A DNA stretch of 64,000 nucleotides from Fibrella forsythiae (lineage in GTDB: Bacteria; Bacteroidota; Bacteroidia; Cytophagales; Spirosomataceae). Under the pieces are notes generated by a model. It was given only the letters and a program-made list of their open reading frames with translations, had not been told where the DNA came from and searched no databases. Positions 16,201 through 24,120 of this stretch are shown one piece after another (the stretch's first letter is position 1; each line of letters opens with the position of its first letter). The translations under genes and the position numbers were made by a program. The stretch is taken from positions 1,054,001 to 1,118,000 of the forward strand of contig NZ_JAFMYW010000002.1 of the NCBI RefSeq assembly GCF_017353175.1, read 5' to 3'.

Positions 16201-16830
16201 TTATTTCGTAGCAGCCAGCTTCATGTCAACGGTGAAGTCGTCATAAATGGCTTTGTCACCAATGTTCTCGAAGAACGATTTCGATCCGTAACGGATATCG
16301 TATTTCGTCCGGTCGAGTGTGGCCTTACCGGTAGCCGTGATCTGATTGCCGGCAACTTTTACCGTGGCCGGGAATGTAACCGCGTTGGTGATGCCTTTGA
16401 TAGTCATGTTGCCCGTGATATCATACAACTCACCCCCCTTTGGCGTCACTTTTGTGATTTTGAAGGTCGACGTTGGGAATTTAGCGGTGTTAAAGAAATC
16501 TTCCGATTTCATGTGGCCGATAAACTTGTCGTTGTAGCCCTTGTCGGTCAGGTCGGTACAGGTAATGCTGTTCATGTCGAACGTAAACTGCCCGCCCGTT
16601 ACTTTGCTGCCGTCAACCACAAACGCACCATCCTGTACTTTAATGTTGCCCGAGTGTTCGCCGGTTACTTTTTTGCCATTCCACGATAACGTGCTTTTCG
16701 CTGCATCAATTTTGTAAGTAGTTGCTTTAGGGGCAACAGCTTTGGTCGTCGATTTGCCTGGGCCAGTGAATGCGGTAGTTGCAGTTAGAGCGAGAGCGGC
16801 AAAGCCAGCCAGAATCAGGTTGTTTTTCAT
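16201..16830 (-). CDS. YceI-family periplasmic protein
   Basis: The product has 209 residues. A signal peptide (MKNNLILAGFAALALTATTAF) is followed by a lipocalin-like YceI domain from about residue 38. The domain begins with TYKIDAAKSTLSWNGKKVTGEHSGNI, and the motif GHMKSEDFFNTAKFPTSTFKIT is diagnostic. Strands near KATLDRTKYDIRYGSKSFF close the barrel. YceI proteins bind isoprenoid-like lipids in the periplasm and are linked to stress. Next upstream is a MarR-type regulator on the same strand, 36 bp away, so the two may be co-transcribed with MarR first. Confidence 0.93.
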   Translation of the reverse strand: MKNNLILAGFAALALTATTAFTGPGKSTTKAVAPKATTYKIDAAKSTLSWNGKKVTGEHSGNIKVQDGAFVVDGSKVTGGQFTFDMNSITCTDLTDKGYNDKFIGHMKSEDFFNTAKFPTSTFKITKVTPKGGELYDITGNMTIKGITNAVTFPATVKVAGNQITATGKATLDRTKYDIRYGSKSFFENIGDKAIYDDFTVDMKLAATK

Positions 16831-16866
16831 TTGAACTGTGTATTATATAGTGAATAAACTTGGTAA

Positions 16867-17331
16867 TTAATCGTCGGTGGCCACGCTGCGGAAGTCGTTC
16901 AGCATGGCGTTCAGCTCGTCGGCTTTCAGACCTTCGTATGCTTTAAACTGGAGTTCCCAATTATCTTGCGCTTCATCAATTTTTTTGAGCAGCGCCAGCC
17001 CCTTTTCGTCGATCAGAACATCAACGGCGCGGCGGTCGCTGGGGCATTCGGTCCGGAGCACAAGCTTCTTGCTGACCAGTTTGTCGACCAGCCGCGAGGC
17101 GTTCGACATCTTATCCATCATTCGTTCTGTGATGTCGTTGATCTTCACGGGCTGGGGATGTTGACCCCGAAGAATCCGTAACACATTATATTGCGGTACG
17201 GTGAGTCCAAAAGGCTTGAGTAGGCGCATCTGACTGTCGCACAGCCAGTTGTTGGTGTACATCAGGTTCACGATCAGCCGGTGGAGCGGTGATTTGAACT
17301 GCGACTGTTTTATTTCCTCTTCAATTTTCAT
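16867..17331 (-). CDS. MarR-family transcriptional regulator
   Basis: The product has 154 residues from MKIEEEIKQSQF; the open frame extends to 17415, but the extra 28 residues are Ser/Thr-rich and not family-like. The winged-helix part has GLTVPQYNVLRILRGQHPQPVKINDITERM, the recognition helix region MSNASRLVDKLVSKKLVLR and the wing CPSDRRAVDVLIDEKG. MarR dimers usually repress a nearby gene in response to phenolic or redox ligands. The YceI gene 36 bp downstream is the likely partner, and they probably form one operon. No clear palindrome is seen in the short upstream region. Confidence 0.88.
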   Translation of the reverse strand: MKIEEEIKQSQFKSPLHRLIVNLMYTNNWLCDSQMRLLKPFGLTVPQYNVLRILRGQHPQPVKINDITERMMDKMSNASRLVDKLVSKKLVLRTECPSDRRAVDVLIDEKGLALLKKIDEAQDNWELQFKAYEGLKADELNAMLNDFRSVATDD

Positions 17332-17469
17332 GTGCGTAGGTGTCGTCAGAATAGTGCTCGAAGAAGGAGACAACCGACTGTTTCCAACTTCGTGACAAAT
17401 ATAATGTCGATACATTAATTACAAGCGTAATTTAGCGGTTATAGTTCATGCGTCGCTGGAAAAAAATGC

Positions 17470-19428
17470 TTACTGGAACGTGCTAACCTGGGGCGAGTTG
17501 ATGTCGAAGTCGCGAAGACGCAGAACGGGGACGGCCTCGAAGGCGTAGCGCAGGGCCGCCGCATTATTGGGAAGATTAGGGTAGTACGTAAACCGTATCT
17601 GGAAGCTGTTGAACGTCAGATTCTCATTCCGGAGCCTGAAACCAATGCCATAGCCCTGATAGAGTGGCCCGGCCAGCAGCGATCGCTCGGGGTAGCTGAC
17701 CAGACCCATGTTGGCAAACGTTAAAAAGGCCACCCGAAAACCAGCGATATTGACCCGTGAGAAAAGGAGATTTTCGTAGTCGACAATCAGCCGTTTGGTG
17801 CCAAACAGGCCTTCACCCCCCGCTCCAAAAATGTTATTGTTGTTCAGGTTGATCGATTCATTGTTGAAACGGTCGGCACCTACCGTAACGTGGGTATTGA
17901 CAAAATGACGCATCTGCCCCCATTTAACCCGGTGTAAGGGGCTGAAATAGTTGGTTTCCATATTGACGACCGATTGCTCACGACGCCCTTTCCGGAAATA
18001 AGAACCTGTGTTAAGCAGGCCATACACGTACCCGATTTTATGAATATACTGTCCGCGCGAGAAGCTGATACCGAAGTAGTTACGTAACCCAAGTTCGGCT
18101 TCTTCAAACCCACCGACAAACGACATCAGGCTACCATATGGCACGTCTTCCGTACGGCCGAACCCGTAAATGAGCACATCCCGAACGTACCTGCGCTGCG
18201 AATAGCCAAGGCTGAAAATGGTGGTTCGCCGGTTCTGATAAAGCTGATTACTATCAGCCGTAACTTCCGGTCGTTTAGTATAATCATAAGCCGTAAGGCG
18301 GCCCGCTACCACGATCCGGGCGCGGTCATCGGGGTTTTTTACCCGAAACGGTGACGGAAACGACCGGCCAATCCAGATATCGCTGTAATAATAGTTGAGC
18401 GGAAAGCTAAGGATACTATCGCGCCGGTCGGTGACCCGGTTGTTGGTCCAGTAGCGGCCAAGTTCCAGTTGCCCCGCCCATTTTGTATCGGGATTCAGGA
18501 AGGGGCGGAAGATTTTGGCCGACAGGTATTTCAGGTCGCGCAGCAGCACCAGATCAGCCTGACCAGTCAGGAAGGTCTTACCGATGTAGGGAATCAGGTA
18601 CCGGCCCTGATATTCGGTTTTCTGTCCGGGCAGCGTAGCATTATAGCTGATCCGGTTGAACAGCTGATGCCCCATGCCCCGGAAATTGCGCTGGTCGAGG
18701 CCGAACTGAAAATTGTTGAATCCGCTGAATCCACCGTCGGGTAACAGCGACCATACATCCTGCGTAATTACGTACACATCAACGAATTGCCTGCTGTTGG
18801 GCCGGGGCACCACCAGAATACGAACGTCGAGAAACAAGCCCACATTCCGGAGCAGCCGTTCGTTGTCGCGCAGCACCGTGGGGTTTATCTGGTCGCCTTC
18901 CTGGAATTGTAAATAGGATCGTCGGATGACGCTTTCCCGGGTGTTTATGTGCAGTTTGTTGGCAAACTTCTCCACCCAGTTGGCCGAGTTGCGGGTCGTA
19001 TCGTACACACTGGCACCAAATACGCCCAGCCGCTTGATGAAAATGGTGCCGATGACCCGCCCTTCATATGTCTTGTATGGGTTGACTTCGATCTGGTTTA
19101 CCTCGCCCGAGGGCCGGCTGTTATACACGTCTCTAAAGAGGATGTTATACAATTCGCGGGTGAGCTTGCCTTTCGACATACGCTGTTTCAGGCGGGTATA
19201 CCGTACGCTGTCGCGTACTCGTTCGGCACTGTCGGCCAGCATCAATCCGTAGGGCGTTATCAGCGAGTCGATCGGGAGTTGTTTGGGCGTTGTATCTACG
19301 GCGGCTGTGGTACTGGTGGCGGGTGTGGCGGTTCGTGTTGAGTCTTGCGCCCATACACAGGTTGTACCGGCCAGCCAAAACAGCAGGCTGCCAGTCAGAA
19401 TCCGGAGTAAAATGATAGCGCGTAACAA
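17470..19428 (-). CDS. BamA/TamA-like outer-membrane protein
   Basis: The product has 652 residues. No ATG fits; TTG at 19428 is the best start because a signal peptide (LLFWLAGTTCVWAQ) follows directly. Residues 110-225 contain POTRA-like sequence, including VIGTIFIKRLGVFGASVYD and NERLLRNVGLFLDVRILVVPR. From about residue 240 to the end there are many alternating strands ending in an aromatic-rich outer-membrane pattern, consistent with a 16-strand barrel (surface antigen domain). It is not a full BamA, which has five POTRA domains and about 800 residues. The role may be in outer-membrane assembly or lipid transport. It stands alone. Confidence 0.8.
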   Translation of the reverse strand: MLRAIILLRILTGSLLFWLAGTTCVWAQDSTRTATPATSTTAAVDTTPKQLPIDSLITPYGLMLADSAERVRDSVRYTRLKQRMSKGKLTRELYNILFRDVYNSRPSGEVNQIEVNPYKTYEGRVIGTIFIKRLGVFGASVYDTTRNSANWVEKFANKLHINTRESVIRRSYLQFQEGDQINPTVLRDNERLLRNVGLFLDVRILVVPRPNSRQFVDVYVITQDVWSLLPDGGFSGFNNFQFGLDQRNFRGMGHQLFNRISYNATLPGQKTEYQGRYLIPYIGKTFLTGQADLVLLRDLKYLSAKIFRPFLNPDTKWAGQLELGRYWTNNRVTDRRDSILSFPLNYYYSDIWIGRSFPSPFRVKNPDDRARIVVAGRLTAYDYTKRPEVTADSNQLYQNRRTTIFSLGYSQRRYVRDVLIYGFGRTEDVPYGSLMSFVGGFEEAELGLRNYFGISFSRGQYIHKIGYVYGLLNTGSYFRKGRREQSVVNMETNYFSPLHRVKWGQMRHFVNTHVTVGADRFNNESINLNNNNIFGAGGEGLFGTKRLIVDYENLLFSRVNIAGFRVAFLTFANMGLVSYPERSLLAGPLYQGYGIGFRLRNENLTFNSFQIRFTYYPNLPNNAAALRYAFEAVPVLRLRDFDINSPQVSTFQ

Positions 19429-19507
19429 TGGATGAATAGGATATAGCGGTGAAGCTGATTGGGTACAGCTCCGTATAGATACGAATGCGGGCCGAACGTT
19501 TAATTAC

Positions 19508-20023
19508 TTAGAGGGCTTTCCATAGCCAGAAGTCACGTTGCCGTTCGCCCGCGAACCAGAATACATGCCAGCCGAGTCGGACAAAGCCCATCTTCTCATA
19601 AAAAACAAGCGCGGGGGCATTGTGTTCCCAAACACCCAGCCAAACCGCTGCATGCCCCTGATTATGAGCGTAATCCAGGCAGTGCTGCATCAGTCGGCGA
19701 CCGTATCCCCGACCCACGTACTCGTCGAGCAAATAGATGCGAACAATCTCCAGTGCGTTCCGGATTGGCATTCGGCGTGGTGGGGCGTGGGCGTGGAGTT
19801 TCAGAAAACCAATCGCCTGGCCATCGTCATCTTCGGCCAGCCAGAACGTGGCGCGTTTATTGGTGAATTCCTGAGCATAGACGGGAACAGTGACGGCTTC
19901 GTCGAGATACTGCTGGATGGGGTTGCCGGGGTATTTTTCCGGACTAAAGGCCGCGTATAAACTTTGTCGGGCAACCGAAACAAGCGTATCGAGGTCGGAT
20001 AACGTAGCTTGGCGAATGGTCAT
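19508..20023 (-). CDS. GNAT-family N-acetyltransferase
   Basis: The product has 171 residues. The acetyl-CoA pyrophosphate loop is VGRGYGRRLMQHC (about residues 107-119). It is preceded by strand 4 (ALEIVRIYLLDEYV) and followed by GVWEHNAPALVFYEKMGFVRLG, the usual strand 5 to helix 4 region. The N-terminus IRQATLSDLDTLVSVARQSLY is also typical. The acceptor substrate is unknown. It lies divergent to fdhD across a 105-bp gap. Confidence 0.9.
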   Translation of the reverse strand: MTIRQATLSDLDTLVSVARQSLYAAFSPEKYPGNPIQQYLDEAVTVPVYAQEFTNKRATFWLAEDDDGQAIGFLKLHAHAPPRRMPIRNALEIVRIYLLDEYVGRGYGRRLMQHCLDYAHNQGHAAVWLGVWEHNAPALVFYEKMGFVRLGWHVFWFAGERQRDFWLWKAL

Positions 20024-20128
20024 GGCGCAGTGATTGAAAATGCTGACGTTACAAAGTTTGGCCAGCGTAAAACCTATTAGCTCTTCGCGAACTTATAGAT
20101 ATACGACCTTTTTACAATCCAGTTGCTT

Positions 20129-20980
20129 ATGCCACTCGTTGCGCCCACCGCCGTTTATCGTTTTTCAGCCGGAACTATCGCAGAAACGCCCGACCTGCTG
20201 GCTGTTGAAGAACCGCTGGAAATTCGGCTGGGCTACGGACCTGCTGATGATCGGCAGCAGCGCCCGCTGGCAGTAACCATGCGAACGCCCGGCCACGACG
20301 TTGAACTGGCGCTGGGGTTTCTGTTCACCGAAGGTATTGTGCATGCGCGGGGAGAAATTTTGTCGGCCCGCCACTGTTCGCGCGAGGAAACCGAGAAAGG
20401 TAATGTAATTCGCGTTGAACTCAATCCCGACGTGCAGCTCGACTGGGCCCGGCTTGACCGCCACGGCATCACAGCCTCGAATTGCGGCGTTTGTGGCAAA
20501 ACATCCATCGACGCGATCCGTACCTCCTGCCCCGCACCGGTGTCAGGTACGTTCCGCCTCGACTCCGCTACGTTGCGGACATTGCCCGATCAGCTACGTA
20601 CCCAACAGCAGGCCTTCGCCCATACGGGAGGGCTACACGCTGCGGCATTTGTGGGCGCAAACGGTCAATTGGGTCCGGTACGTGAAGACATTGGCCGCCA
20701 TAATGCACTCGATAAACTGCTGGGCATTGCCTTCTGGAATGGCAACGTACCTGTGGCCCGGCAAGCCGTGCTGGTCAGTGGCCGAATTGGCTTTGAGCTG
20801 GTTCAAAAATGCTGGATGGCCGGTGTGCCGATGCTCATTGCACTGGGAGCACCATCCAGCCTCGCCGTTGACCTGGCCCGCGAAGCTGGCATAACCCTGG
20901 TCGGTTTCCTACGATCCGACCGATTTACGCTCTACACGCACCCGGAACGCGTGTTGGATGCTGAACTGATAGCCCGCTGA
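20129..20980 (+). CDS. fdhD: FdhD, formate dehydrogenase sulfurtransferase
   Basis: The product has 283 residues, starting at the ATG at 20129 (a TTG lies two codons earlier). FdhD passes sulfur from a cysteine desulfurase to the molybdenum cofactor of formate dehydrogenase. The swivelling loop cysteines are in SNCGVCGKTS (CxxC, about residues 119-122). LALGFLFTEGIV, FAHTGGLHAAAF, VREDIGRHNALDKLLG and VLVSGRIGFELVQK are strongly diagnostic. No formate dehydrogenase gene is in the window. It is followed by an intrinsic-type terminator at 21031. Confidence 0.95.
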   Translation: MPLVAPTAVYRFSAGTIAETPDLLAVEEPLEIRLGYGPADDRQQRPLAVTMRTPGHDVELALGFLFTEGIVHARGEILSARHCSREETEKGNVIRVELNPDVQLDWARLDRHGITASNCGVCGKTSIDAIRTSCPAPVSGTFRLDSATLRTLPDQLRTQQQAFAHTGGLHAAAFVGANGQLGPVREDIGRHNALDKLLGIAFWNGNVPVARQAVLVSGRIGFELVQKCWMAGVPMLIALGAPSSLAVDLAREAGITLVGFLRSDRFTLYTHPERVLDAELIAR

Positions 20981-21030
20981 TTAACAGCAGCTTATTCTGA
21001 ACAAATATTTGCGGGTACGTTCCTTGTTGC

Positions 21031-21069
21031 CACTAAAAAAGCCCCGACGAGTGCCGGGGCTTTTTAGTG
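21031..21069. terminator. bidirectional terminator between fdhD and amylase
   Basis: CACTAAAAAAGCCCCG and CGGGGCTTTTTAGTG pair around an 8-base loop, with one extra A on the left. T-rich or A-rich flanks on both sides make it useful in both directions, and the flanking genes are convergent. Confidence 0.85.
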
Positions 21070-21100
21070 CAGACTGATCTTATAGGTTTAAAACGATTGT

Positions 21101-23965
21101 CTACTCCTTTAGCACCTTACGTACCTGCGCACCATCGGTTGTCTGGACGTTCAGGAAATACATGCCGGCTGGCAAGGCTTTCAAGCTCACTGATTGGCGC
21201 AATGTCTGGGCTGTTTTCTGAACCGTCAGCGTTTGCTGGGTACGTCCCGATACACTATTTACCGACACCGTTACCGGGCCACGATAGGCGCTTTCCCAAT
21301 CCAGCACAGCCACGTCGGTGGTGGGGTTTGGCGATACCGTGAGGCCAAACAGTGGTTCTGTGGCCAGTACTACCGGGGCTGGCGGCACCAGATTCCAGGG
21401 CACAATATTGGCTTCGGGCGTAGGCAGCTTGGTGGTGGTCAGAATATGCCATTGGCCGGGTTGCATGGTTAACGCCGTGCTTGCCGTAGCGTTGACCGAC
21501 TGGCCGGTGAAATAATCGTACCACGTACCGGTTTTGGGTAAATCGAGCACGACAGCATTAGCCTGCACGTCAAAATTGCCGATGATCACCACGGGTTGTG
21601 TGGCGTTGTTCAGTACCAATCGTTTCACGGGCTGATTGGCTATAAACGTGTAATCAGTCGTTTGGAACGCTGGCTGCGACAGCTTCAGCTTGATCAGCTC
21701 CTGATACACGCGTAGCAGCTTGGCCCGGTTGGCATCGGCGGTGTACTGCCAGCGAATAGGTTTCGCGGCAGTGCGGCAATCGTTGTTGTAATTGCCGTCA
21801 GAGCAGGCGTTGATCCCCAGATCGTAGCCAAGTTCGCCAAATTGCCAGATCAGTTTTGGGCCGGGAACGGGAATAAACAGTGCGGCGGCCAGTTTGGCCC
21901 GCTCCAGTGCTGTAGCAACGTCTTTCGTATTGTACGTACCTGCCGAAACTCCGTTCTGAACCAGGTCGAATACCATTCGTTCTTCGTCGTGGCTTTCCAT
22001 GTAACCCAGAACATTTGGGTTGTTCCAGCCGCGCAGTTTGTAGGAGATCCAGTCGAAATTATCGTCGCGGCCGTTTACTACACCCCGGGCGGCATAGCGG
22101 TAATTGTAATTGTGGTTACCCCAGAACAGCATGCCATAATTGGCCAGTTCTTTCTCTTCCGTGTTATCGGCGAAATGCTCCAGAATCACGTAGGCCGACT
22201 TGTCGTAGGTACGTATCTGGTCATAAATCCGTTTCCAGATCGCAACGCGGCTGGCGTCATAGGCACCCCAGGCATCCACATTGTTCGGATTACTTTTCTG
22301 CGTGAATCCTTTCGAGAGGTCAAACCGGAAACCGTCCATTTTGTATTCCTGCAACCAGTACTGATTGATTCGTTGTACCAGTGCCTGCGTGGCCGGACTT
22401 TCGTGGTTGAAATCAAAGAAAACGCTGAACGGGTGCGTGGCCGTTGGGTTAAAATAGGGGCTGTCGGTGGATGGTTTGGTGCCATCCCAATACATTTTTA
22501 CGTACGGGAACTCGTAATCGGCCTGGTTCAGTACCATGTCCAGAATCACGGCAATTCCGTTTTCGTGGCATTTATCGATAAACGCTTTCAGATCATTTTT
22601 CGACCCATAGGCCTTGTCTGGCGCGAAGTAATAAATTGGATTATACCCCCACGAATCGTTGCCCGAAAATTCCATGATGGGCATTATCTCGATGGCGTTG
22701 ATGCCCAGTTTCTTCAGGTATGGTAACGAGTCGCCCACGTTTTTATACTGGCGGGAAGCGATGAAATCGCGAACCAGCAACTCATATACCACCATGTTTT
22801 TAGCATCGGGGCGGGTGAAGTTGGACACTTTCCAGGGATAAGCCGTCTGTCCGGTTTGCAGCACTGACACAATCTGTCCCTGCGCTTTGGTAGGAAAGGC
22901 TTTCAGACCGGCGTAAGTGGCCGTCAGAAACGAATCGTTGTTGCGGTCCAGAATCTTGTCTGAATAGGGGTCACCGGTCGGAATCTGCCCGTCTACGAGG
23001 TACTGGAAGGCCAGTTCCTGCCCTGATCGGAGACCCGTCAGTGCCAGCCAGTAGCGGTCACCGTCGGGTGTTTTATTCATGAGCGAAGCCGGGTCGGGGG
23101 TCCAGTCGTTTTGCTCACTCAACACAAGCACAAACGTTTTCTTCGGCGCATACAAGACCAGCGTGGCACTGGTGGGGTCAGAAGCGCTGTAGTTTATGCC
23201 GTCTTTTAACCCGGCTGGCAGGGCCGCAATGGTGGGGGTGGGTTTCACGTACAACAGAAACGAATCAGCAGCCGTTTCTGTAGCCGTTTGGGCGCTGACA
23301 ACCACTTTGCGTATGGTGTTGGTGGCGGTGCCTGTGGGCACGCTGGCCACCAGTGAGTCTGCATTCGTGGCCGACGCCGACGTAACGCCATTCACCCGGA
23401 GCGTCAGTGTCGCCTTGTCAGAAACGTTGGCTCGAACAGAAACGCTGGTATTGGGTTCTACCAACAGGAATTTAGCCGTAGGACGGGCAAAGGAAACGGT
23501 CAGTTTGGCGTCGTAGATGGGCGTAAAAAAATCTTCGGTCTGTGCGGTTCCGGCACCGTTTTTTACAACCAGACCCAGGCGCCTAATGGGGGTTCCTACA
23601 GGTACGTTGTAGTAGGTGCGGGGTACAATCTTGATCTGCCATTTATCGTTACCCAGCGAAGTCATGGTGCCGGGTGCGTAGGGCGCATTGAAATTGGTTT
23701 GCCCCGTTGGGCCAAATTCAAAGGCATTACCCGTTTCGGTACGGCCCGCGCCCGACCAGAGGTAAACGTCGTCTTTTTTGCCAAGCAGGCCTGCAGCCCG
23801 GCCGTCTTTTGCCTGTTTCAGGTCAATGATAATGGTTACCTCACGATCGGCCGTGGGGAAAGAGGGTTGTGTAGTAACTAGCTGGGCAAGAGCCGGAACG
23901 AGCTTGCCAAGCCACAGTGCCGTCAGTAAAACACCCCTGGTAAGTTGATAAAGTTTGGTACACAT
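21101..23965 (-). CDS. secreted GH13 alpha-amylase-family enzyme with T9SS tail
   Basis: The product has 954 residues. A signal peptide is followed by beta-sandwich domains up to about 330, ending in a CBM48-like part (SATLVLYAPKKTFVLVLSEQNDWTPDP). The GH13 barrel runs from about 385 to 750: GINAIEIMPIMEF, then DGFRFDLSKGF (nucleophile Asp), ILEHFADNTEE (acid/base Glu) and YMESHDEER (third acid). After a C-terminal beta domain comes a Por secretion tail (LTVSPNPTTDVAVLDW...GMYFLNVQTTDGAQVRKVLKE), so it is exported by the type IX system and probably cell-attached. It should cut alpha-1,4 glucans; the fine specificity is unknown. Confidence 0.93.
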   Translation of the reverse strand: MCTKLYQLTRGVLLTALWLGKLVPALAQLVTTQPSFPTADREVTIIIDLKQAKDGRAAGLLGKKDDVYLWSGAGRTETGNAFEFGPTGQTNFNAPYAPGTMTSLGNDKWQIKIVPRTYYNVPVGTPIRRLGLVVKNGAGTAQTEDFFTPIYDAKLTVSFARPTAKFLLVEPNTSVSVRANVSDKATLTLRVNGVTSASATNADSLVASVPTGTATNTIRKVVVSAQTATETAADSFLLYVKPTPTIAALPAGLKDGINYSASDPTSATLVLYAPKKTFVLVLSEQNDWTPDPASLMNKTPDGDRYWLALTGLRSGQELAFQYLVDGQIPTGDPYSDKILDRNNDSFLTATYAGLKAFPTKAQGQIVSVLQTGQTAYPWKVSNFTRPDAKNMVVYELLVRDFIASRQYKNVGDSLPYLKKLGINAIEIMPIMEFSGNDSWGYNPIYYFAPDKAYGSKNDLKAFIDKCHENGIAVILDMVLNQADYEFPYVKMYWDGTKPSTDSPYFNPTATHPFSVFFDFNHESPATQALVQRINQYWLQEYKMDGFRFDLSKGFTQKSNPNNVDAWGAYDASRVAIWKRIYDQIRTYDKSAYVILEHFADNTEEKELANYGMLFWGNHNYNYRYAARGVVNGRDDNFDWISYKLRGWNNPNVLGYMESHDEERMVFDLVQNGVSAGTYNTKDVATALERAKLAAALFIPVPGPKLIWQFGELGYDLGINACSDGNYNNDCRTAAKPIRWQYTADANRAKLLRVYQELIKLKLSQPAFQTTDYTFIANQPVKRLVLNNATQPVVIIGNFDVQANAVVLDLPKTGTWYDYFTGQSVNATASTALTMQPGQWHILTTTKLPTPEANIVPWNLVPPAPVVLATEPLFGLTVSPNPTTDVAVLDWESAYRGPVTVSVNSVSGRTQQTLTVQKTAQTLRQSVSLKALPAGMYFLNVQTTDGAQVRKVLKE

Positions 23966-23985
23966 ACGTTGTATTTTTGGATTAT

Positions 23986-23993
23986 CAAAGGTA
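23986..23993 (-). promoter_or_regulatory. candidate -7 box TACCTTTG for amylase
   Basis: On the minus strand, TACCTTTG matches TAnnTTTG and lies 20 bp before the amylase ATG. No clear TTG is found at -33. Confidence 0.35.
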
Positions 23994-24120
23994 GTGAAGC
24001 TATCCTACTGATTTTAAATATTACGCAGTACGAGTGCGGATGGTGAGGCCATATGTAACTTGCATTGCCGTTGATTGACCCATCCCGCCAGCTACTCAAG
24101 GCTTTTTTTAACTTCTCTGA

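Noticed and set aside
21842-22726. Open frame of 294 codons on the plus strand, opposite the amylase
   Set aside because: It overlaps the catalytic domain of a strongly supported GH13 gene, and its sequence resembles no family.
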